36,599 nucleotides of DNA from Pseudanabaena cinerea FACHB-1277 (lineage in GTDB: Bacteria; Cyanobacteriota; Cyanobacteriia; Pseudanabaenales; Pseudanabaenaceae): positions 1 to 36,599 of the forward strand of contig NZ_JACJPY010000041.1 in NCBI RefSeq assembly GCF_014696345.1. The letters are read 5' to 3'. The stretch's first letter is position 1. Each line of letters starts with the position of its first letter. This document shows, piece after piece, positions 7,738-17,375 of this stretch. The notes beneath the pieces are model-generated. The model worked only from the letters and a program-made list of their open reading frames with translations. It did no database searches and was not told the origin of the DNA. A program made the position numbers and the translations under genes.

Positions 7738-10700
7738 ATGGCAAGCACATCTAATCCCAAAAAGGCAACATCTTTGGATAAGTCTGGTAAGCCCTCGCCA
7801 AAGCGATCGCCTAATGCCCAGAAACAACCAATCAACCCATCCAAGTCAAAGGGCGCAATGGGGTTAGGTTTGCTTTTGATGGCGATCGGCGCTTCGCTAG
7901 TGGGCTTAGGTGGGCTAGGTTACTTGGTTTATCAAGAGTTGCTTGGTGCTTCGGAGCGGGAGATTGAGCAGTCGGCATTGGCTCAAACCCAAACGATCGC
8001 AGCTAGGCTGAATAATATTAGTCGGTCTGTGGACATGACGGCTGGTGCGGCTAGATCGTTGTGGCAACAGTCAAAGCCCAAGGTGGCTACACCCTATCAA
8101 AATTTATTACTTGAGCTATTCAAGCCTGATTCTTTGGTGGCTGGGGCTGGAATCGTCTCGGATGGGAATTTATTGCCGCCACCTGCCAAGGGCTTATCTA
8201 TCTATGTTTGGCAACAAAAATCCGAGATTAAGGTTGAGCCTGCGGGTAAACCTTTGGCAACGGGGTTAATGGTTTCGAGCCGTGCTGACAGCATTAATAG
8301 GGATTGGTATAAGCAATCTGTTGCTGGTAAATCTAGCTGGAGTCAACCCTATGAGGCTTTGGGCAGAAAGATAATCACCTACAGCGCTCCTGTGGGGGAT
8401 GGAAAAACGACGGTGGCTGTAGTCAATGCAGATGCGATCGCCACAGAAATTTTGGCATTAGATAGCCTTGACAGTAGGATTGGCTATGTTGTGTTTGGGG
8501 CGAATGGAGCCGTGATTACGGGTTCTGCACAGTTTGCCGCCCAGCAGTCCCAAAATCCTGCGATCGCTGAATCTATTGCGAGTTTGGCACAACAGGCGGT
8601 TGCTCAACCCGCAGGCATTGCTCAAAGCGGTGGCAATTTGTGGGCATATCGACGGGTTAATGGTAGTGGTCTGGTTGTAGCAACTTATTTACCTCAATCA
8701 GAAATTATTAACAAGTTGGCTATGCTTGTGGGTGGGGCAGCGATCGGTCTTAGTGCAGTTTTGGTGATCGCAATTTTGGGATTTATCAACAAGCTTAAAA
8801 AACGCCTTCAGCCCCTCGTAGAAGATTGCGATCGCTTTTTAGCTCAAAACGGCGATGTCACTAAACACAATTCGGGTGATGAGTTAGACCACCTTAGCGC
8901 CGCGCTCAAGTCTACCTTACAACAGGTTAAGAGTAGCGAAGTGCGCCTACGCAATGAGTTAATCAGTAGCAATGATGAAGATATATCGCGATCGCAACAG
9001 GTGCAGCAAAGCCTAGCCGAAACCGAAATGATCGAAGCCGAGGTCGGGGATTTGCTAGATGTCGTATCTTCTATGGAAGAAGGGGATCTCACCATCGAAG
9101 CGCAGGTTAATGATCGTGCCACGGGTTTAGTTGCTGACACCCTAAATCGCCTACGCGAAAAATTAGTGGAGATTATCTCCAGTGTATTAGGCACGGCGCA
9201 ACAGGTGGCAAATGGGGCATCCGACCTAGAAGAATTGGCAAGGACGGTGGTGCTAAATACCGCAGAGCAGGCGCAGTCGGTTATTCAAGGACAGGCTCTC
9301 ACCGAGCAGGTGGCAAATATTGCCAAACAGTCAGCAGAGCAAGTCAATGTGGCCAACCTATCCTTACAGGAAGTGCGCGATACGGTTGCCGATGGACAGA
9401 CCGCAATCAATACCCTAACCGAGAGTATTAGCGTATTGCAAACTGGCTCGGCGCAAATTGTGCAGCGTATGAAAACTCTGGGCGAGTTTGTGGGGCTAGC
9501 GGAACAATTTGTACAGGATCAAGGACAGATCGCCTCACTCACCCAAGTTTTGGCGCTGAATGCTACCCTAGTTGCGGCAAGAGCGGCGGAACAAAAAGAT
9601 CCAAAACAATTTGCCAGTGTAGCCCGTGAATTTGAATCGATCGCAGGACAGGTCAATGACTTGGCAACCCAAACTAATGATGGTTTAACAGTTCTGCAAC
9701 AACGCACCTCACAAATTCAAACGGTGGTAACGGCGATCGATAGTGAAGTGCAGAATCTCAGTGGGCTAGTATCAGGATTTACGGAGGGCGTGGAATCTTC
9801 ACAGGATGCATTTAACAGTATTCAAATGGCTACGGAAGAGGTGGTACAAATTGGGCAGAGCATTACTAGTTCTAGTACTGCGATCGCTGAAGCCGCAGGG
9901 ACAACCGCTACTTATATCAGTGAGATCGCGCAACTAGCAGAACGTACTGCGGATTTGACGCGATCAGCGAGACAGCAGGCTGAATCGATGGGCAATCAGG
10001 CACAGCAACTACTACAAGGGATTCAATTTTTCCGCTTGCCTGAGGCGGCGATCGCTACGATTAACAATGTTGCCAATGCGACAAAAAACTTCACCCCTGC
10101 CAATGTCTCAGCCAATGTCTCAATGGATGAGAGCGCATCACCAGCAACTAATCAACACTATAGCAATAGTCTCTCTGACAACAGAGCCAATGCGATCGAG
10201 GAGGAAGATGAGCATAGTTTAGATCTCGTGTTACCAGCTTTGGCGGTTACAGGGGCTGTGGCAGGAGCGGCAGCCATAGCGGTCAATCAGTTTACTAATC
10301 AGCAGGACGATGACAGCGAAACTTCAGAACTAGTCCCAGATCAGTACGCCCAGCCACAAAATTTAACCTCTGCGACTGAGGCTTTCAGTGCATCCACCGA
10401 GAATATTTTTGATTTAGATATGCAGTCCACACAGGACGATTACAAGCCAGACCAGAGCCTGTCAGCAATATCCACCGAGCCAATGTTGATGGAACCTGTC
10501 GATAACTTGACAGATGAACTTGTAGATGATGCGGTGGGGCTTGGTGATGACTTTGGCGGATTTTATGAAGGCACACAGCCTGAAAACCCTGACATATCAG
10601 ATATTGAAGCATCACTGTTTGCTGATCTGAAACAAGAGGTTTATGATCATGGCTCTATTGACGATGCACAGCTAGATGGTCAAATGGATGATCTTAGTGA

Positions 10701-13122
10701 TCATGATGAACTACCCGATGATCTAGAAAATAGCGGAGAATTTGATCAAATTGGTTTATCTCAAGATCAAAATATGGATTTAGCGCAAGACCTTGATCCT
10801 ACAAGTCTAGATATAGCGAATTTGAACAGCCCCTTTACTAATCCATTAGAGGATGTTAATCAGCAGGCGATCGCTGAAGCTTCGACTGACCCAATGATTG
10901 CTTTGGCAACATCTTCCTTCTTGGAAGATACCCAATTTGGAGCGCCAGCACCATTATCTGAAGAAATGTTGGCGAATGTACCTGCTTCCGTTGATTTTGC
11001 TATCCCCACCCTTGAAAATGACGATGACTTTGCGATTCCGCCAATGCAAATCGAATCTTCACTCGATGACTCGAATTCTTTCTTTGATGCGACTGCTTAC
11101 AATAACTTAATAGATAACGCAACTAATCTTGATGATCCGTTTGCTGTAAGTTATGGCGAGGCTGCGGGTGATGATCCCTTTGGCATTACTTTTGGCGATG
11201 CTGATAGTGATATGTCTGATGAGAATACCGATGGTTTATTGAGTCCTGTATTGGGCGCTGAGAGCAATTTTGACTATAACTTCGATGAAACTCCTACTAC
11301 ATTTGATCTTAATTCTGAGATTGATGAAGCTATGGGAGAACCCCTTAATGATGGATATGAGTATCCCTATGCCATTGACTACAATTTAGAAGACAACTTC
11401 GACAATGGTGTCAGTGAAAGTTTTGCTAATGATGCTGATGCTCCTAGTGCTGATGCTACTAGTGATGTTGATAGCTTTAATAGCTTTACTGATCGCTTAG
11501 TTGATTATGCTGCTGACGCTAATGTTGATATTGATATTGATACTATTGATACTAATGTTAATCCAAAATACGATGCGAGTGAATTTAATCTCAACTTCTC
11601 TGAGGTTCTTGATGATGATGATGAATTTGAAGAATCCAGTAATGAATTTGATACTAGATTTTTGATAGGACTGAGTGAAGATGTATTTACTGAAGGAACA
11701 AGTGACGAATTTGGCAACGATTTTGCAGCTAACTTGGTGTTAGATGATGCTGATTTAGATGTTGATTTAGATGCTGATTTGAAGTTAGAGTCAACTGTGG
11801 ATGAGTCTCCAGTTAATATTTTTGAGCAAGAATTTGAGCAAGAATTTGAGCAAGGTTATAATCCCAACTCTGAAGCGATCGCCAATAATATAGAGGAAGA
11901 GGGAAGCTTTGAAATCAGTTTTATTGATAGCAATGATTTAGATGTCAGTTTAGTAAATGATCTAGACCTTGCCTTTAATTTGGAAGAAGATAGCGATGTT
12001 GAAACAGAATCAACCAGTAATATTTTTGATGGAACTTCTGAACATGAGCTTCCTTCGTTATCAATGGTTGTGGAACAATTTCAAGATAAATCTACTCAGC
12101 AGGATTTTGGAGGAATTGAGGAAGAGTCAATGTCTGGCTATGGAGAAATGCCGCAAGCCTTGGATGCTAGCTTAGCTGAAGGGCTTGAGGATGAACTGGA
12201 GGACTTTAACCGCAGCGAGAGCTTGGATGAGAGCTTGGATGATGCTAGTTTAAGCGATAATTTTGGCGACATGATCACTGCTGAGCCAATAGTTGAACTA
12301 GATATTTCCGAAGATGCCCTTGGTTTAGATGACTTCACTGATGAAATGGGTGGCATAGGTTACAGCAACTTTGGTGAGGCGATCGCATTGGATGAGAATA
12401 ATGACTTTAGTAATAATGATGTGAGCAATAATGTGATTAGTGACCTAATGACTGCTATTGCGCCTGACTTATCCTCTGAAGAACTTAGAAGTGATGGCTT
12501 TGGTGTTATTTCTGAATTGGATAAAATGGATGATGTATCTGGACTTGACAATATTTTGAATGATTTAAGTGTCGATACTGAAGTCAATCTATTGGATGGA
12601 TCTGAAGAGATGGAAGATTTTATGGGAGAAGATGACTTAGGAATAATTTCTGAGGTTAATCCCATAGGCGAGAGTGCAGGACTAAATTTTTCTGATAGTT
12701 GGTTAGATGACATTATTGACGACAAGCTTGATGATGATGACGACACTAGCGCCGTATTTGGATCGTTTTCTACGGGGTTCCCGTCTCTTGATGATTTGCC
12801 CAAATCTATAGATTCTCAGCCAGATCCGTCAGTTGCTGACAAGGCGAATAGTTTTATCGATGATCTGATGGGCGGTAACTCAATGGATAATCTTTTAGAC
12901 TCAGAAGATAATGCGGAGTTTGATTTTTCAGCATTTGAAGATTTGAGTAAGTTGCTGCAAGCTAATCCGCAGCCATCGACACAAACATCATCAGCAAAAC
13001 CGCCAACCCTATCAGAGGCAAAGCCCAATGCCCATAACCATGAACGTCAAGTTTCTGAAGCGCAGTCTGAGATCGAGGCATTTTTATCGTCAGACTCATT
13101 AGAAAACAATGAAAGTCTGTAA
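7738..13122 (+). CDS. pilJ: Giant chemoreceptor (PilJ-like MCP) with ~1,000-residue acidic tail
   Basis: A membrane chemoreceptor of 1,794 residues, about twice the usual PilJ length. Order: basic, Pro/Ser-rich cytoplasmic start (1-39); transmembrane helix (~40-66); periplasmic dCache-like sensor (~67-322; INRDWYKQSVAG, IITYSAPVGDGK, VVNADAIATEI); second transmembrane helix (~326-350); HAMP plus a second HAMP-like segment (LLDVVSSMEEGDLTIEAQV, ~438-457); MCP coiled coil with cyanobacterial-type hairpin tip (NATLVAARAAEQKD, FASVAREFESIAGQVNDLA, ~605-645); and FFRLPEAA near 765, where most homologues would be close to their end. The remaining ~1,025 residues are dominated by Asp, Glu, Ser, Asn and Leu, with recurring short motifs such as LDD, DDPF and FDF, very little Lys or Arg and no recognised domain. 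A short hydrophobic stretch (LALDLVLPALAVTGAVAGAA-like, ~825-850) precedes it. The tail is probably disordered. Confidence 0.85.
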   Translation: MASTSNPKKATSLDKSGKPSPKRSPNAQKQPINPSKSKGAMGLGLLLMAIGASLVGLGGLGYLVYQELLGASEREIEQSALAQTQTIAARLNNISRSVDMTAGAARSLWQQSKPKVATPYQNLLLELFKPDSLVAGAGIVSDGNLLPPPAKGLSIYVWQQKSEIKVEPAGKPLATGLMVSSRADSINRDWYKQSVAGKSSWSQPYEALGRKIITYSAPVGDGKTTVAVVNADAIATEILALDSLDSRIGYVVFGANGAVITGSAQFAAQQSQNPAIAESIASLAQQAVAQPAGIAQSGGNLWAYRRVNGSGLVVATYLPQSEIINKLAMLVGGAAIGLSAVLVIAILGFINKLKKRLQPLVEDCDRFLAQNGDVTKHNSGDELDHLSAALKSTLQQVKSSEVRLRNELISSNDEDISRSQQVQQSLAETEMIEAEVGDLLDVVSSMEEGDLTIEAQVNDRATGLVADTLNRLREKLVEIISSVLGTAQQVANGASDLEELARTVVLNTAEQAQSVIQGQALTEQVANIAKQSAEQVNVANLSLQEVRDTVADGQTAINTLTESISVLQTGSAQIVQRMKTLGEFVGLAEQFVQDQGQIASLTQVLALNATLVAARAAEQKDPKQFASVAREFESIAGQVNDLATQTNDGLTVLQQRTSQIQTVVTAIDSEVQNLSGLVSGFTEGVESSQDAFNSIQMATEEVVQIGQSITSSSTAIAEAAGTTATYISEIAQLAERTADLTRSARQQAESMGNQAQQLLQGIQFFRLPEAAIATINNVANATKNFTPANVSANVSMDESASPATNQHYSNSLSDNRANAIEEEDEHSLDLVLPALAVTGAVAGAAAIAVNQFTNQQDDDSETSELVPDQYAQPQNLTSATEAFSASTENIFDLDMQSTQDDYKPDQSLSAISTEPMLMEPVDNLTDELVDDAVGLGDDFGGFYEGTQPENPDISDIEASLFADLKQEVYDHGSIDDAQLDGQMDDLSDHDELPDDLENSGEFDQIGLSQDQNMDLAQDLDPTSLDIANLNSPFTNPLEDVNQQAIAEASTDPMIALATSSFLEDTQFGAPAPLSEEMLANVPASVDFAIPTLENDDDFAIPPMQIESSLDDSNSFFDATAYNNLIDNATNLDDPFAVSYGEAAGDDPFGITFGDADSDMSDENTDGLLSPVLGAESNFDYNFDETPTTFDLNSEIDEAMGEPLNDGYEYPYAIDYNLEDNFDNGVSESFANDADAPSADATSDVDSFNSFTDRLVDYAADANVDIDIDTIDTNVNPKYDASEFNLNFSEVLDDDDEFEESSNEFDTRFLIGLSEDVFTEGTSDEFGNDFAANLVLDDADLDVDLDADLKLESTVDESPVNIFEQEFEQEFEQGYNPNSEAIANNIEEEGSFEISFIDSNDLDVSLVNDLDLAFNLEEDSDVETESTSNIFDGTSEHELPSLSMVVEQFQDKSTQQDFGGIEEESMSGYGEMPQALDASLAEGLEDELEDFNRSESLDESLDDASLSDNFGDMITAEPIVELDISEDALGLDDFTDEMGGIGYSNFGEAIALDENNDFSNNDVSNNVISDLMTAIAPDLSSEELRSDGFGVISELDKMDDVSGLDNILNDLSVDTEVNLLDGSEEMEDFMGEDDLGIISEVNPIGESAGLNFSDSWLDDIIDDKLDDDDDTSAVFGSFSTGFPSLDDLPKSIDSQPDPSVADKANSFIDDLMGGNSMDNLLDSEDNAEFDFSAFEDLSKLLQANPQPSTQTSSAKPPTLSEAKPNAHNHERQVSEAQSEIEAFLSSDSLENNESL

Positions 13123-13157
13123 AGTGATCATTGTACAGAAAGATATACATATACAGC

Positions 13158-13280
13158 TTAGTTTTGCCAGAGTTTCGCCGCAGTCAAATCTAAATCTCCC
13201 AATAATGGCGAAGCGATCGCCGTATCCCCTATAAACACCAACTCATCATAAAACCCCTCAACCCATTGCAAAATCGTCAA
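13158..13280 (-). pseudogene. C-terminal remnant, Uma2-like
   Basis: Immediately after the helicase stop, in another frame on the minus strand, about 40 codons read WVEGFYDELVFIGDTAIASP, then LLGDLDLTAAKLWQN and TAA at 13158-13160. The composition is protein-like, and the end resembles the closing strand and helix of Uma2 (DUF820) nuclease-like proteins (SP.L..L.LT...LW). A TAG in the same frame at 13281-13283 blocks extension upstream, so only a tail remains. A TTG at 13278-13280 could in principle start it. It marks the left edge of the defence block. Family assignment is tentative. Confidence 0.4.
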
Positions 13281-16200
13281 CTATTGTAAGAGACAGGCAA
13301 CCAAGAACATGGCAATGCTTTGAATAGAAGTATTTCAAATAAGGGATCGCCAAAGGTCATTAAACGTAAGGATGGATGCTCATCAAAGATATCTGGATCG
13401 AAAGTAACTTGATAAGACCGTTCGCGCAAGCTTCCAGCTTGCAATTGCCCAGAATCTACAGCTTGCGATCGCCCAGAATCTACAGCTTGCGATCGCCCAG
13501 TATCTCCTAATCGCAATGTCCAAACCTTGTCTCCAGCATCCTCAAAAGTAATTCCTGCTTTTTGCAGGATAAGCGATCGCGTAAACATTTGCTCGATCGC
13601 CTCAGCATCGAAGGGAGAGGTTGGAATCGGTTTACGCAGTTCAGTAAGGTCAGCATCGACATCCATGGCTACAGCTTCATTGATTTTGGGCTGCAAGGGA
13701 GATATGTCTAAGGTTTGGTCAAACTCTGATAGCAAGACATCTTCTTCAAGTGGATCGGCACTCATCACGGCGCGTTCGATAAAGGTGGGAACGCGGGCAA
13801 GGATGGGCTGGAGATTTCCGACAACGGTGGTAAAGGCTTTAATGCGATCGCGTAATTTAAGATAGACCTTGGCTTCTACTGTGCCATCGTAGTAAAAATT
13901 ATGGATTCTCACCTGTGAGAATTTCTGTCCGATGCGATCGATCCGTCCGATACGTTGTTCTACGCGCATGGGATTCCAAGGCATATCGTAGTTAAAGAGA
14001 ACGCCACAGGTTTGCAGGTTCAGCCCTTCACTGGCTGACTCAGTGCAAAGTAAGAGTTTAATTTCACCATCGCGAAACCGTCTTTTGATTTCTTCTTTAG
14101 GGAAAATCTGCCAAGCATTTTCTTGGTATAGTTCGCCGCCACGTCCTGAATAGCAAGCAACTTGAGAACCGTACAACTGAAGCAAGGTATCGCGCAGATA
14201 GTCCATCGTGTCAGTGTATTGCGTAAAGACGATCGCACTATCGCGCTCTAAGGATTCTTGACGGAGCTTTTTAATAAATTCTGAACGTTTGGTATCTTCT
14301 CCTGTATTCTCAAACTGTGTGAGTAGTTCTTGTAGATATTCAATTTCTTTAGGATCGACAGGTTCCATAAAGGATTCTAAACCTTCGATGATTGCGTCAT
14401 CGGCATCGTCTAAGTCGCTGTAGTCATCATCGGCTAATAGATTTCCCTGTTGGGTTAGCAGACAATCTAACCTGCGCTGTAAGGATTTCTCGATCGCATA
14501 AAAGGAACTGGTGAGACGCTTGCGATAGAGGGTCATCAAGAAGCCCAAGGCTTTGCGGTTTTCCTTTTGAGCAAGGCGATAAAAATGACGGACGTAATTA
14601 CTCACCTCTTGATATAGCAAAACTTCACGATTTGGTTCTAGGACGATCGCATTATCAAAGACTTCTCTAACGGGGACATCTTTATCCAAAAAGCCGCGTT
14701 TGTAATATTCCCGCAAGGTGTCGCGAGTATGGCGAAACATCAGGTCTTTGATGGGGGTATTTGCGCCTAGAAATTGCTTAGAAGCTTTGATGAAATGATC
14801 GTTGGCTAGATATTTTTGCGGAGATGTAATCTTTTGTCCACTTTGCCACACATCTTCAATCTGACAAGCCAATAGGCGATCGCTATTTTCTAAAGCTTTT
14901 TGAATTTTTGGGCAAGGCTGTCCACCTGTAGCAAAGTAATCGACAGACATGGTTTGCCAAAAGTTGAGATTGTGCGGATCGGCGGGTTCGGCGAGGGTGG
15001 CGAAGTACTCACAGAAAGCATCGGGCGATCGCCAACGTCCCTCTAAACCGATGAGTTTGAGTAGATCAAACATTTCGATCGCATCGATTTGCATGGGTGT
15101 CGCTGATAGCAACAGTAGGGCTTGAGTAATTGCCCGCAGCCGATCCATGAGTTCTAGCAAACGGTTAGGGGTATCTTTGCGGTTTTGTGGGCTTTTACGC
15201 CTTGCATGGTGGGCTTCGTCCAATACTACTAAGTCCCAAGGTTCGGATTCTAGTAGCTCTTGCATTCGCTCTTTACGCCGCACCAAATGACTAGACGCAA
15301 GGACTAGGTTTTGCTGATTCCAAGGGTTTCCCGTAACTGTGACAGATTGTTTGTAAGGATCGATTAGTTCATTTTTGCCATAGGACCAGAAATGTAAGTT
15401 AAATTTTTCGCGCATTTCTTCTTGCCATTGCGGTTGAACGCTGGCAGGAGCGAGGATTAAAACTCGTTTTACTTTTTTGGACAGTAACAAATAACGCAAT
15501 ACCAAGCCTGTCTCAATGGTTTTGCCTAAGCCAACTTCATCGGCAATTAAGGCATTGCGCGGAAACTCGGCTGCCATGCGACGCAAGATTTTCATTTGGT
15601 GCGCCCAAGGTTTGACGGGAATGGACTTAACGGAAAAGTCTAGGCAGCCTGCATGGTCATGAATATTGGCGAGTTGAAGGAATTGCTCTCTTTCCTTTTG
15701 AATCTCGTCCGCGCAAGCGTCTCGCTTGCAATCCTCTAAAAGAGAAGGAGAATTTTCTTGATTTTCAAATTTCTCATTATTTTCAAATTCCTCATTTTCA
15801 GGATTTTGCACGCTAGAAGCGTGCGCGGACGGGGGATCATCAGGCAAAATTTTATCGGACGGGAAATCAGAATTTAATTTAGGATTTGGCAAAGGTCTAT
15901 CATCAAATTCAGCTTGTGGTTTCCAGTCTGGCTTTTGGGTTGGTGCATAACGCAATAGCTTTTGTTTTACGGCTGTGGGAATTTCAAACACTCGCACATT
16001 GGGAAGTTCATCTTTCCATAGACGTTCAAAGCGATCGCTTTCATGTTGTACCCGTTCTAAATCTCTACCGCCATCCCATGAAAAGAAGACGTGAAAGGAT
16101 TCGCGATTGGCTTGCCAGCCACCAATTGATTCATTGTTAGAGCCATTAAAGGCTAAGCGATCGCCATTGGCATCGGTGATAATGCCCACTTTTTCATGAA

Positions 16201-16645
16201 AGAGATGTTGGGGATCGAGAACGCGATCGCTGGATTCGGGTAAGCCGCTTGGTTTGAGGGGAATGGCAATGCGAATGTCCAGATATTGATTAGCAATTAA
16301 CCAACTGAGAATTTCAAAATGCTTGAGTTGGGCAAAGTTGCTCGGTGGGGTGAGGTCGGTATCTAGGCGGCTAGTCAAAGCATCCCGCAAGGCGTACCCC
16401 TGTTGGACGGCTTGGAGGTCTTCGGGCGAAAACTGACAGCCCATGATCAGGCGCATTCTGCCTTGATTTTCCAGTAATGCACCGATGCCTCTGGCGACAC
16501 GGCTGAGAATGCTGCTATTAAAAAATCCTGCTTTGCGATCGTATTGCAGGGCGCATTCGAGGGCAGGAATATAGAAGTCGGTGATTAGGTTGTCTTCATC
16601 ACTGCCGTAGCCGATTTTCCAGTGGCGATCGCGAAGGTTTTTCAT
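13277..16645 (-). CDS. SNF2-family helicase with N-terminal phospholipase-D-like domain
   Basis: Predicted DNA helicase/translocase of a DISARM-related or DUF1156/DUF499-type defence system. The N-terminus holds a PLD-type nuclease-like motif (FHEKVGIITDANGD followed by FNGSNNES, ~150-175). The SNF2 core has motif I DEVGLGKTIETG (~370), motif II VVLDEAHHARR (~480), motif III LLSATPMQ (~517), and in lobe 2 IVFTQYTDTM and the motif VI region EQRIGRIDRIGQ (~903). The open frame starts at a TTG (16657); the ATG at 16645 is preferred and has AGAGAA just upstream. Three in-frame insertions look repeat-derived: DCKRDACADE, PPSAHASSVQ, and an eight-residue tandem (DSGRSQAV) near the C-terminus. The last residues (PCSWLPVSYNS) do not look conserved, and a foreign gene tail follows directly. 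Confidence 0.85.
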   Translation of the reverse strand: MKNLRDRHWKIGYGSDEDNLITDFYIPALECALQYDRKAGFFNSSILSRVARGIGALLENQGRMRLIMGCQFSPEDLQAVQQGYALRDALTSRLDTDLTPPSNFAQLKHFEILSWLIANQYLDIRIAIPLKPSGLPESSDRVLDPQHLFHEKVGIITDANGDRLAFNGSNNESIGGWQANRESFHVFFSWDGGRDLERVQHESDRFERLWKDELPNVRVFEIPTAVKQKLLRYAPTQKPDWKPQAEFDDRPLPNPKLNSDFPSDKILPDDPPSAHASSVQNPENEEFENNEKFENQENSPSLLEDCKRDACADEIQKEREQFLQLANIHDHAGCLDFSVKSIPVKPWAHQMKILRRMAAEFPRNALIADEVGLGKTIETGLVLRYLLLSKKVKRVLILAPASVQPQWQEEMREKFNLHFWSYGKNELIDPYKQSVTVTGNPWNQQNLVLASSHLVRRKERMQELLESEPWDLVVLDEAHHARRKSPQNRKDTPNRLLELMDRLRAITQALLLLSATPMQIDAIEMFDLLKLIGLEGRWRSPDAFCEYFATLAEPADPHNLNFWQTMSVDYFATGGQPCPKIQKALENSDRLLACQIEDVWQSGQKITSPQKYLANDHFIKASKQFLGANTPIKDLMFRHTRDTLREYYKRGFLDKDVPVREVFDNAIVLEPNREVLLYQEVSNYVRHFYRLAQKENRKALGFLMTLYRKRLTSSFYAIEKSLQRRLDCLLTQQGNLLADDDYSDLDDADDAIIEGLESFMEPVDPKEIEYLQELLTQFENTGEDTKRSEFIKKLRQESLERDSAIVFTQYTDTMDYLRDTLLQLYGSQVACYSGRGGELYQENAWQIFPKEEIKRRFRDGEIKLLLCTESASEGLNLQTCGVLFNYDMPWNPMRVEQRIGRIDRIGQKFSQVRIHNFYYDGTVEAKVYLKLRDRIKAFTTVVGNLQPILARVPTFIERAVMSADPLEEDVLLSEFDQTLDISPLQPKINEAVAMDVDADLTELRKPIPTSPFDAEAIEQMFTRSLILQKAGITFEDAGDKVWTLRLGDTGRSQAVDSGRSQAVDSGQLQAGSLRERSYQVTFDPDIFDEHPSLRLMTFGDPLFEILLFKALPCSWLPVSYNS
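13426..13500. repeat. Palindrome plus 24-bp tandem repeat containing HIP1, inside helicase gene
   Basis: A perfect hairpin GCAAGCT-TCC-AGCTTGC lies at 13426-13442. Next to it a 24-bp unit repeats at 13447-13470 and 13471-13494, with a further 6 bases at 13495-13500. Each junction recreates GCGATCGC. On the coding strand it yields the octapeptide repeat DSGRSQAV. Because 24 is a multiple of three, copy changes keep the frame. Confidence 0.75.
15706..15730. repeat. Palindromic repeat copy inside helicase gene (forward orientation)
   Basis: GCAAGCG-TCT-CGCTTGC (15713-15729) forms a perfect 7-bp stem with a 3-base loop, preceded by CGTCCGC. On the coding strand it encodes DCKRDACADE in a hydrophilic linker between the PLD and SNF2 domains. 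Confidence 0.7.
15808..15831. repeat. Palindromic repeat copy inside helicase gene (reverse orientation)
   Basis: GCACGCT-AGA-AGCGTGC (15808-15824), followed by GCGGACG, is the reverse complement of the same family as at 15706. It lies about 80 bases away in the same linker and encodes PPSAHASSVQ. The opposed pair frames a short acidic, Asn/Glu-rich stretch. Confidence 0.65.
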
Positions 16646-16694
16646 GTTCTCTAGCAAGAGTTAGTATTGGTTCCAACTTAGAAATATTTATTTT

Positions 16695-17267
16695 TCAGAG
16701 CGATCGCAAGTCTAAACTAAACTCAGGCAAGATATCCTCACCAGATAACACATCAGGATTAGTGAGAACTTCTACTGCTTGGTTTTGGCGATAAATCTCG
16801 ACAATATTCGCCCTGCGATCTAGCAACCAGCCCAGTCTTGCGCCATTTTCGATATATTCCTGCATCTTCGCTTGCGTCTCTTTGCGCGTGTCCGTTGGCG
16901 ACATCAACTCCAAAACAAAATCAGGTGTAATCGGAGGAAACTTTTCTTTTTGAGAATCAGTTAATGCATTCCATCGCTCTAAGCTAATCCACGAGACATC
17001 AGGCGATCGATTAGCATTATTAGGCAACTTAAAGCAAGTCGAAGAATCAAAGACTTTGCCAAGTTTAAAGCGATTATTCCAAATCCAAAACTGAGCAACT
17101 AAACCCGCATTATAAATTCCCGTTTCTCCACCCGTCGGAGCCACAATAATTACCTCACCTTTAGAATTACGCTCAAACTTGATATCAGGATTGGCGAGAC
17201 ATAGCTCATGGAACTGATCGTCAGCAATTTTGGCGATCGCCTCAAGATTTAAAGTTACCGTATTCAT
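16695..17267 (-). CDS. Uma2 family (DUF820) PD-(D/E)xK nuclease-like protein
   Basis: A 190-residue protein of the Uma2 family, abundant in cyanobacteria and carrying a restriction-endonuclease-like fold. Core residues are visible: RSPDVSWISLERW with the conserved Asp, FVLELMSPTDTRK with the conserved Glu, and K...Y in AKMQEYIENGARLGWLLD. The C-terminus (LSGEDILPEFSLDL) is typical. Function is not established for most members; nuclease activity is inferred from the fold. It lies between the helicase and DUF4926 genes on the same strand, 49 bases from the helicase start and with 108 bases upstream, so it may have its own promoter. It could be an accessory of the defence locus or an independent resident. 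Confidence 0.85.
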   Translation of the reverse strand: MNTVTLNLEAIAKIADDQFHELCLANPDIKFERNSKGEVIIVAPTGGETGIYNAGLVAQFWIWNNRFKLGKVFDSSTCFKLPNNANRSPDVSWISLERWNALTDSQKEKFPPITPDFVLELMSPTDTRKETQAKMQEYIENGARLGWLLDRRANIVEIYRQNQAVEVLTNPDVLSGEDILPEFSLDLRSL

Positions 17268-17375
17268 GCTTTTCGTTTGAAGATACAGTTGTGCTTAAAT
17301 TTTAGCAAAAAAAGATGGACATGAAAAATTCTTGTTAGTTAATCATTTTTTCAACCTCTAAAAAAGATTGGTCAA

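Noticed and set aside
12138-12803. Serine-rich minus-strand open frames (also at 11505 and 12816)
   Set aside because: They are mirror frames of the Asp/Glu-rich tail of the giant receptor; GAT/GAA-rich coding reads as Ser-rich on the other strand. No starts or motifs support them.
13447-13500. CRISPR-like short repeats
   Set aside because: The 24-bp units are directly adjacent with no spacers, lie in frame in the helicase gene, and no cas genes are present.
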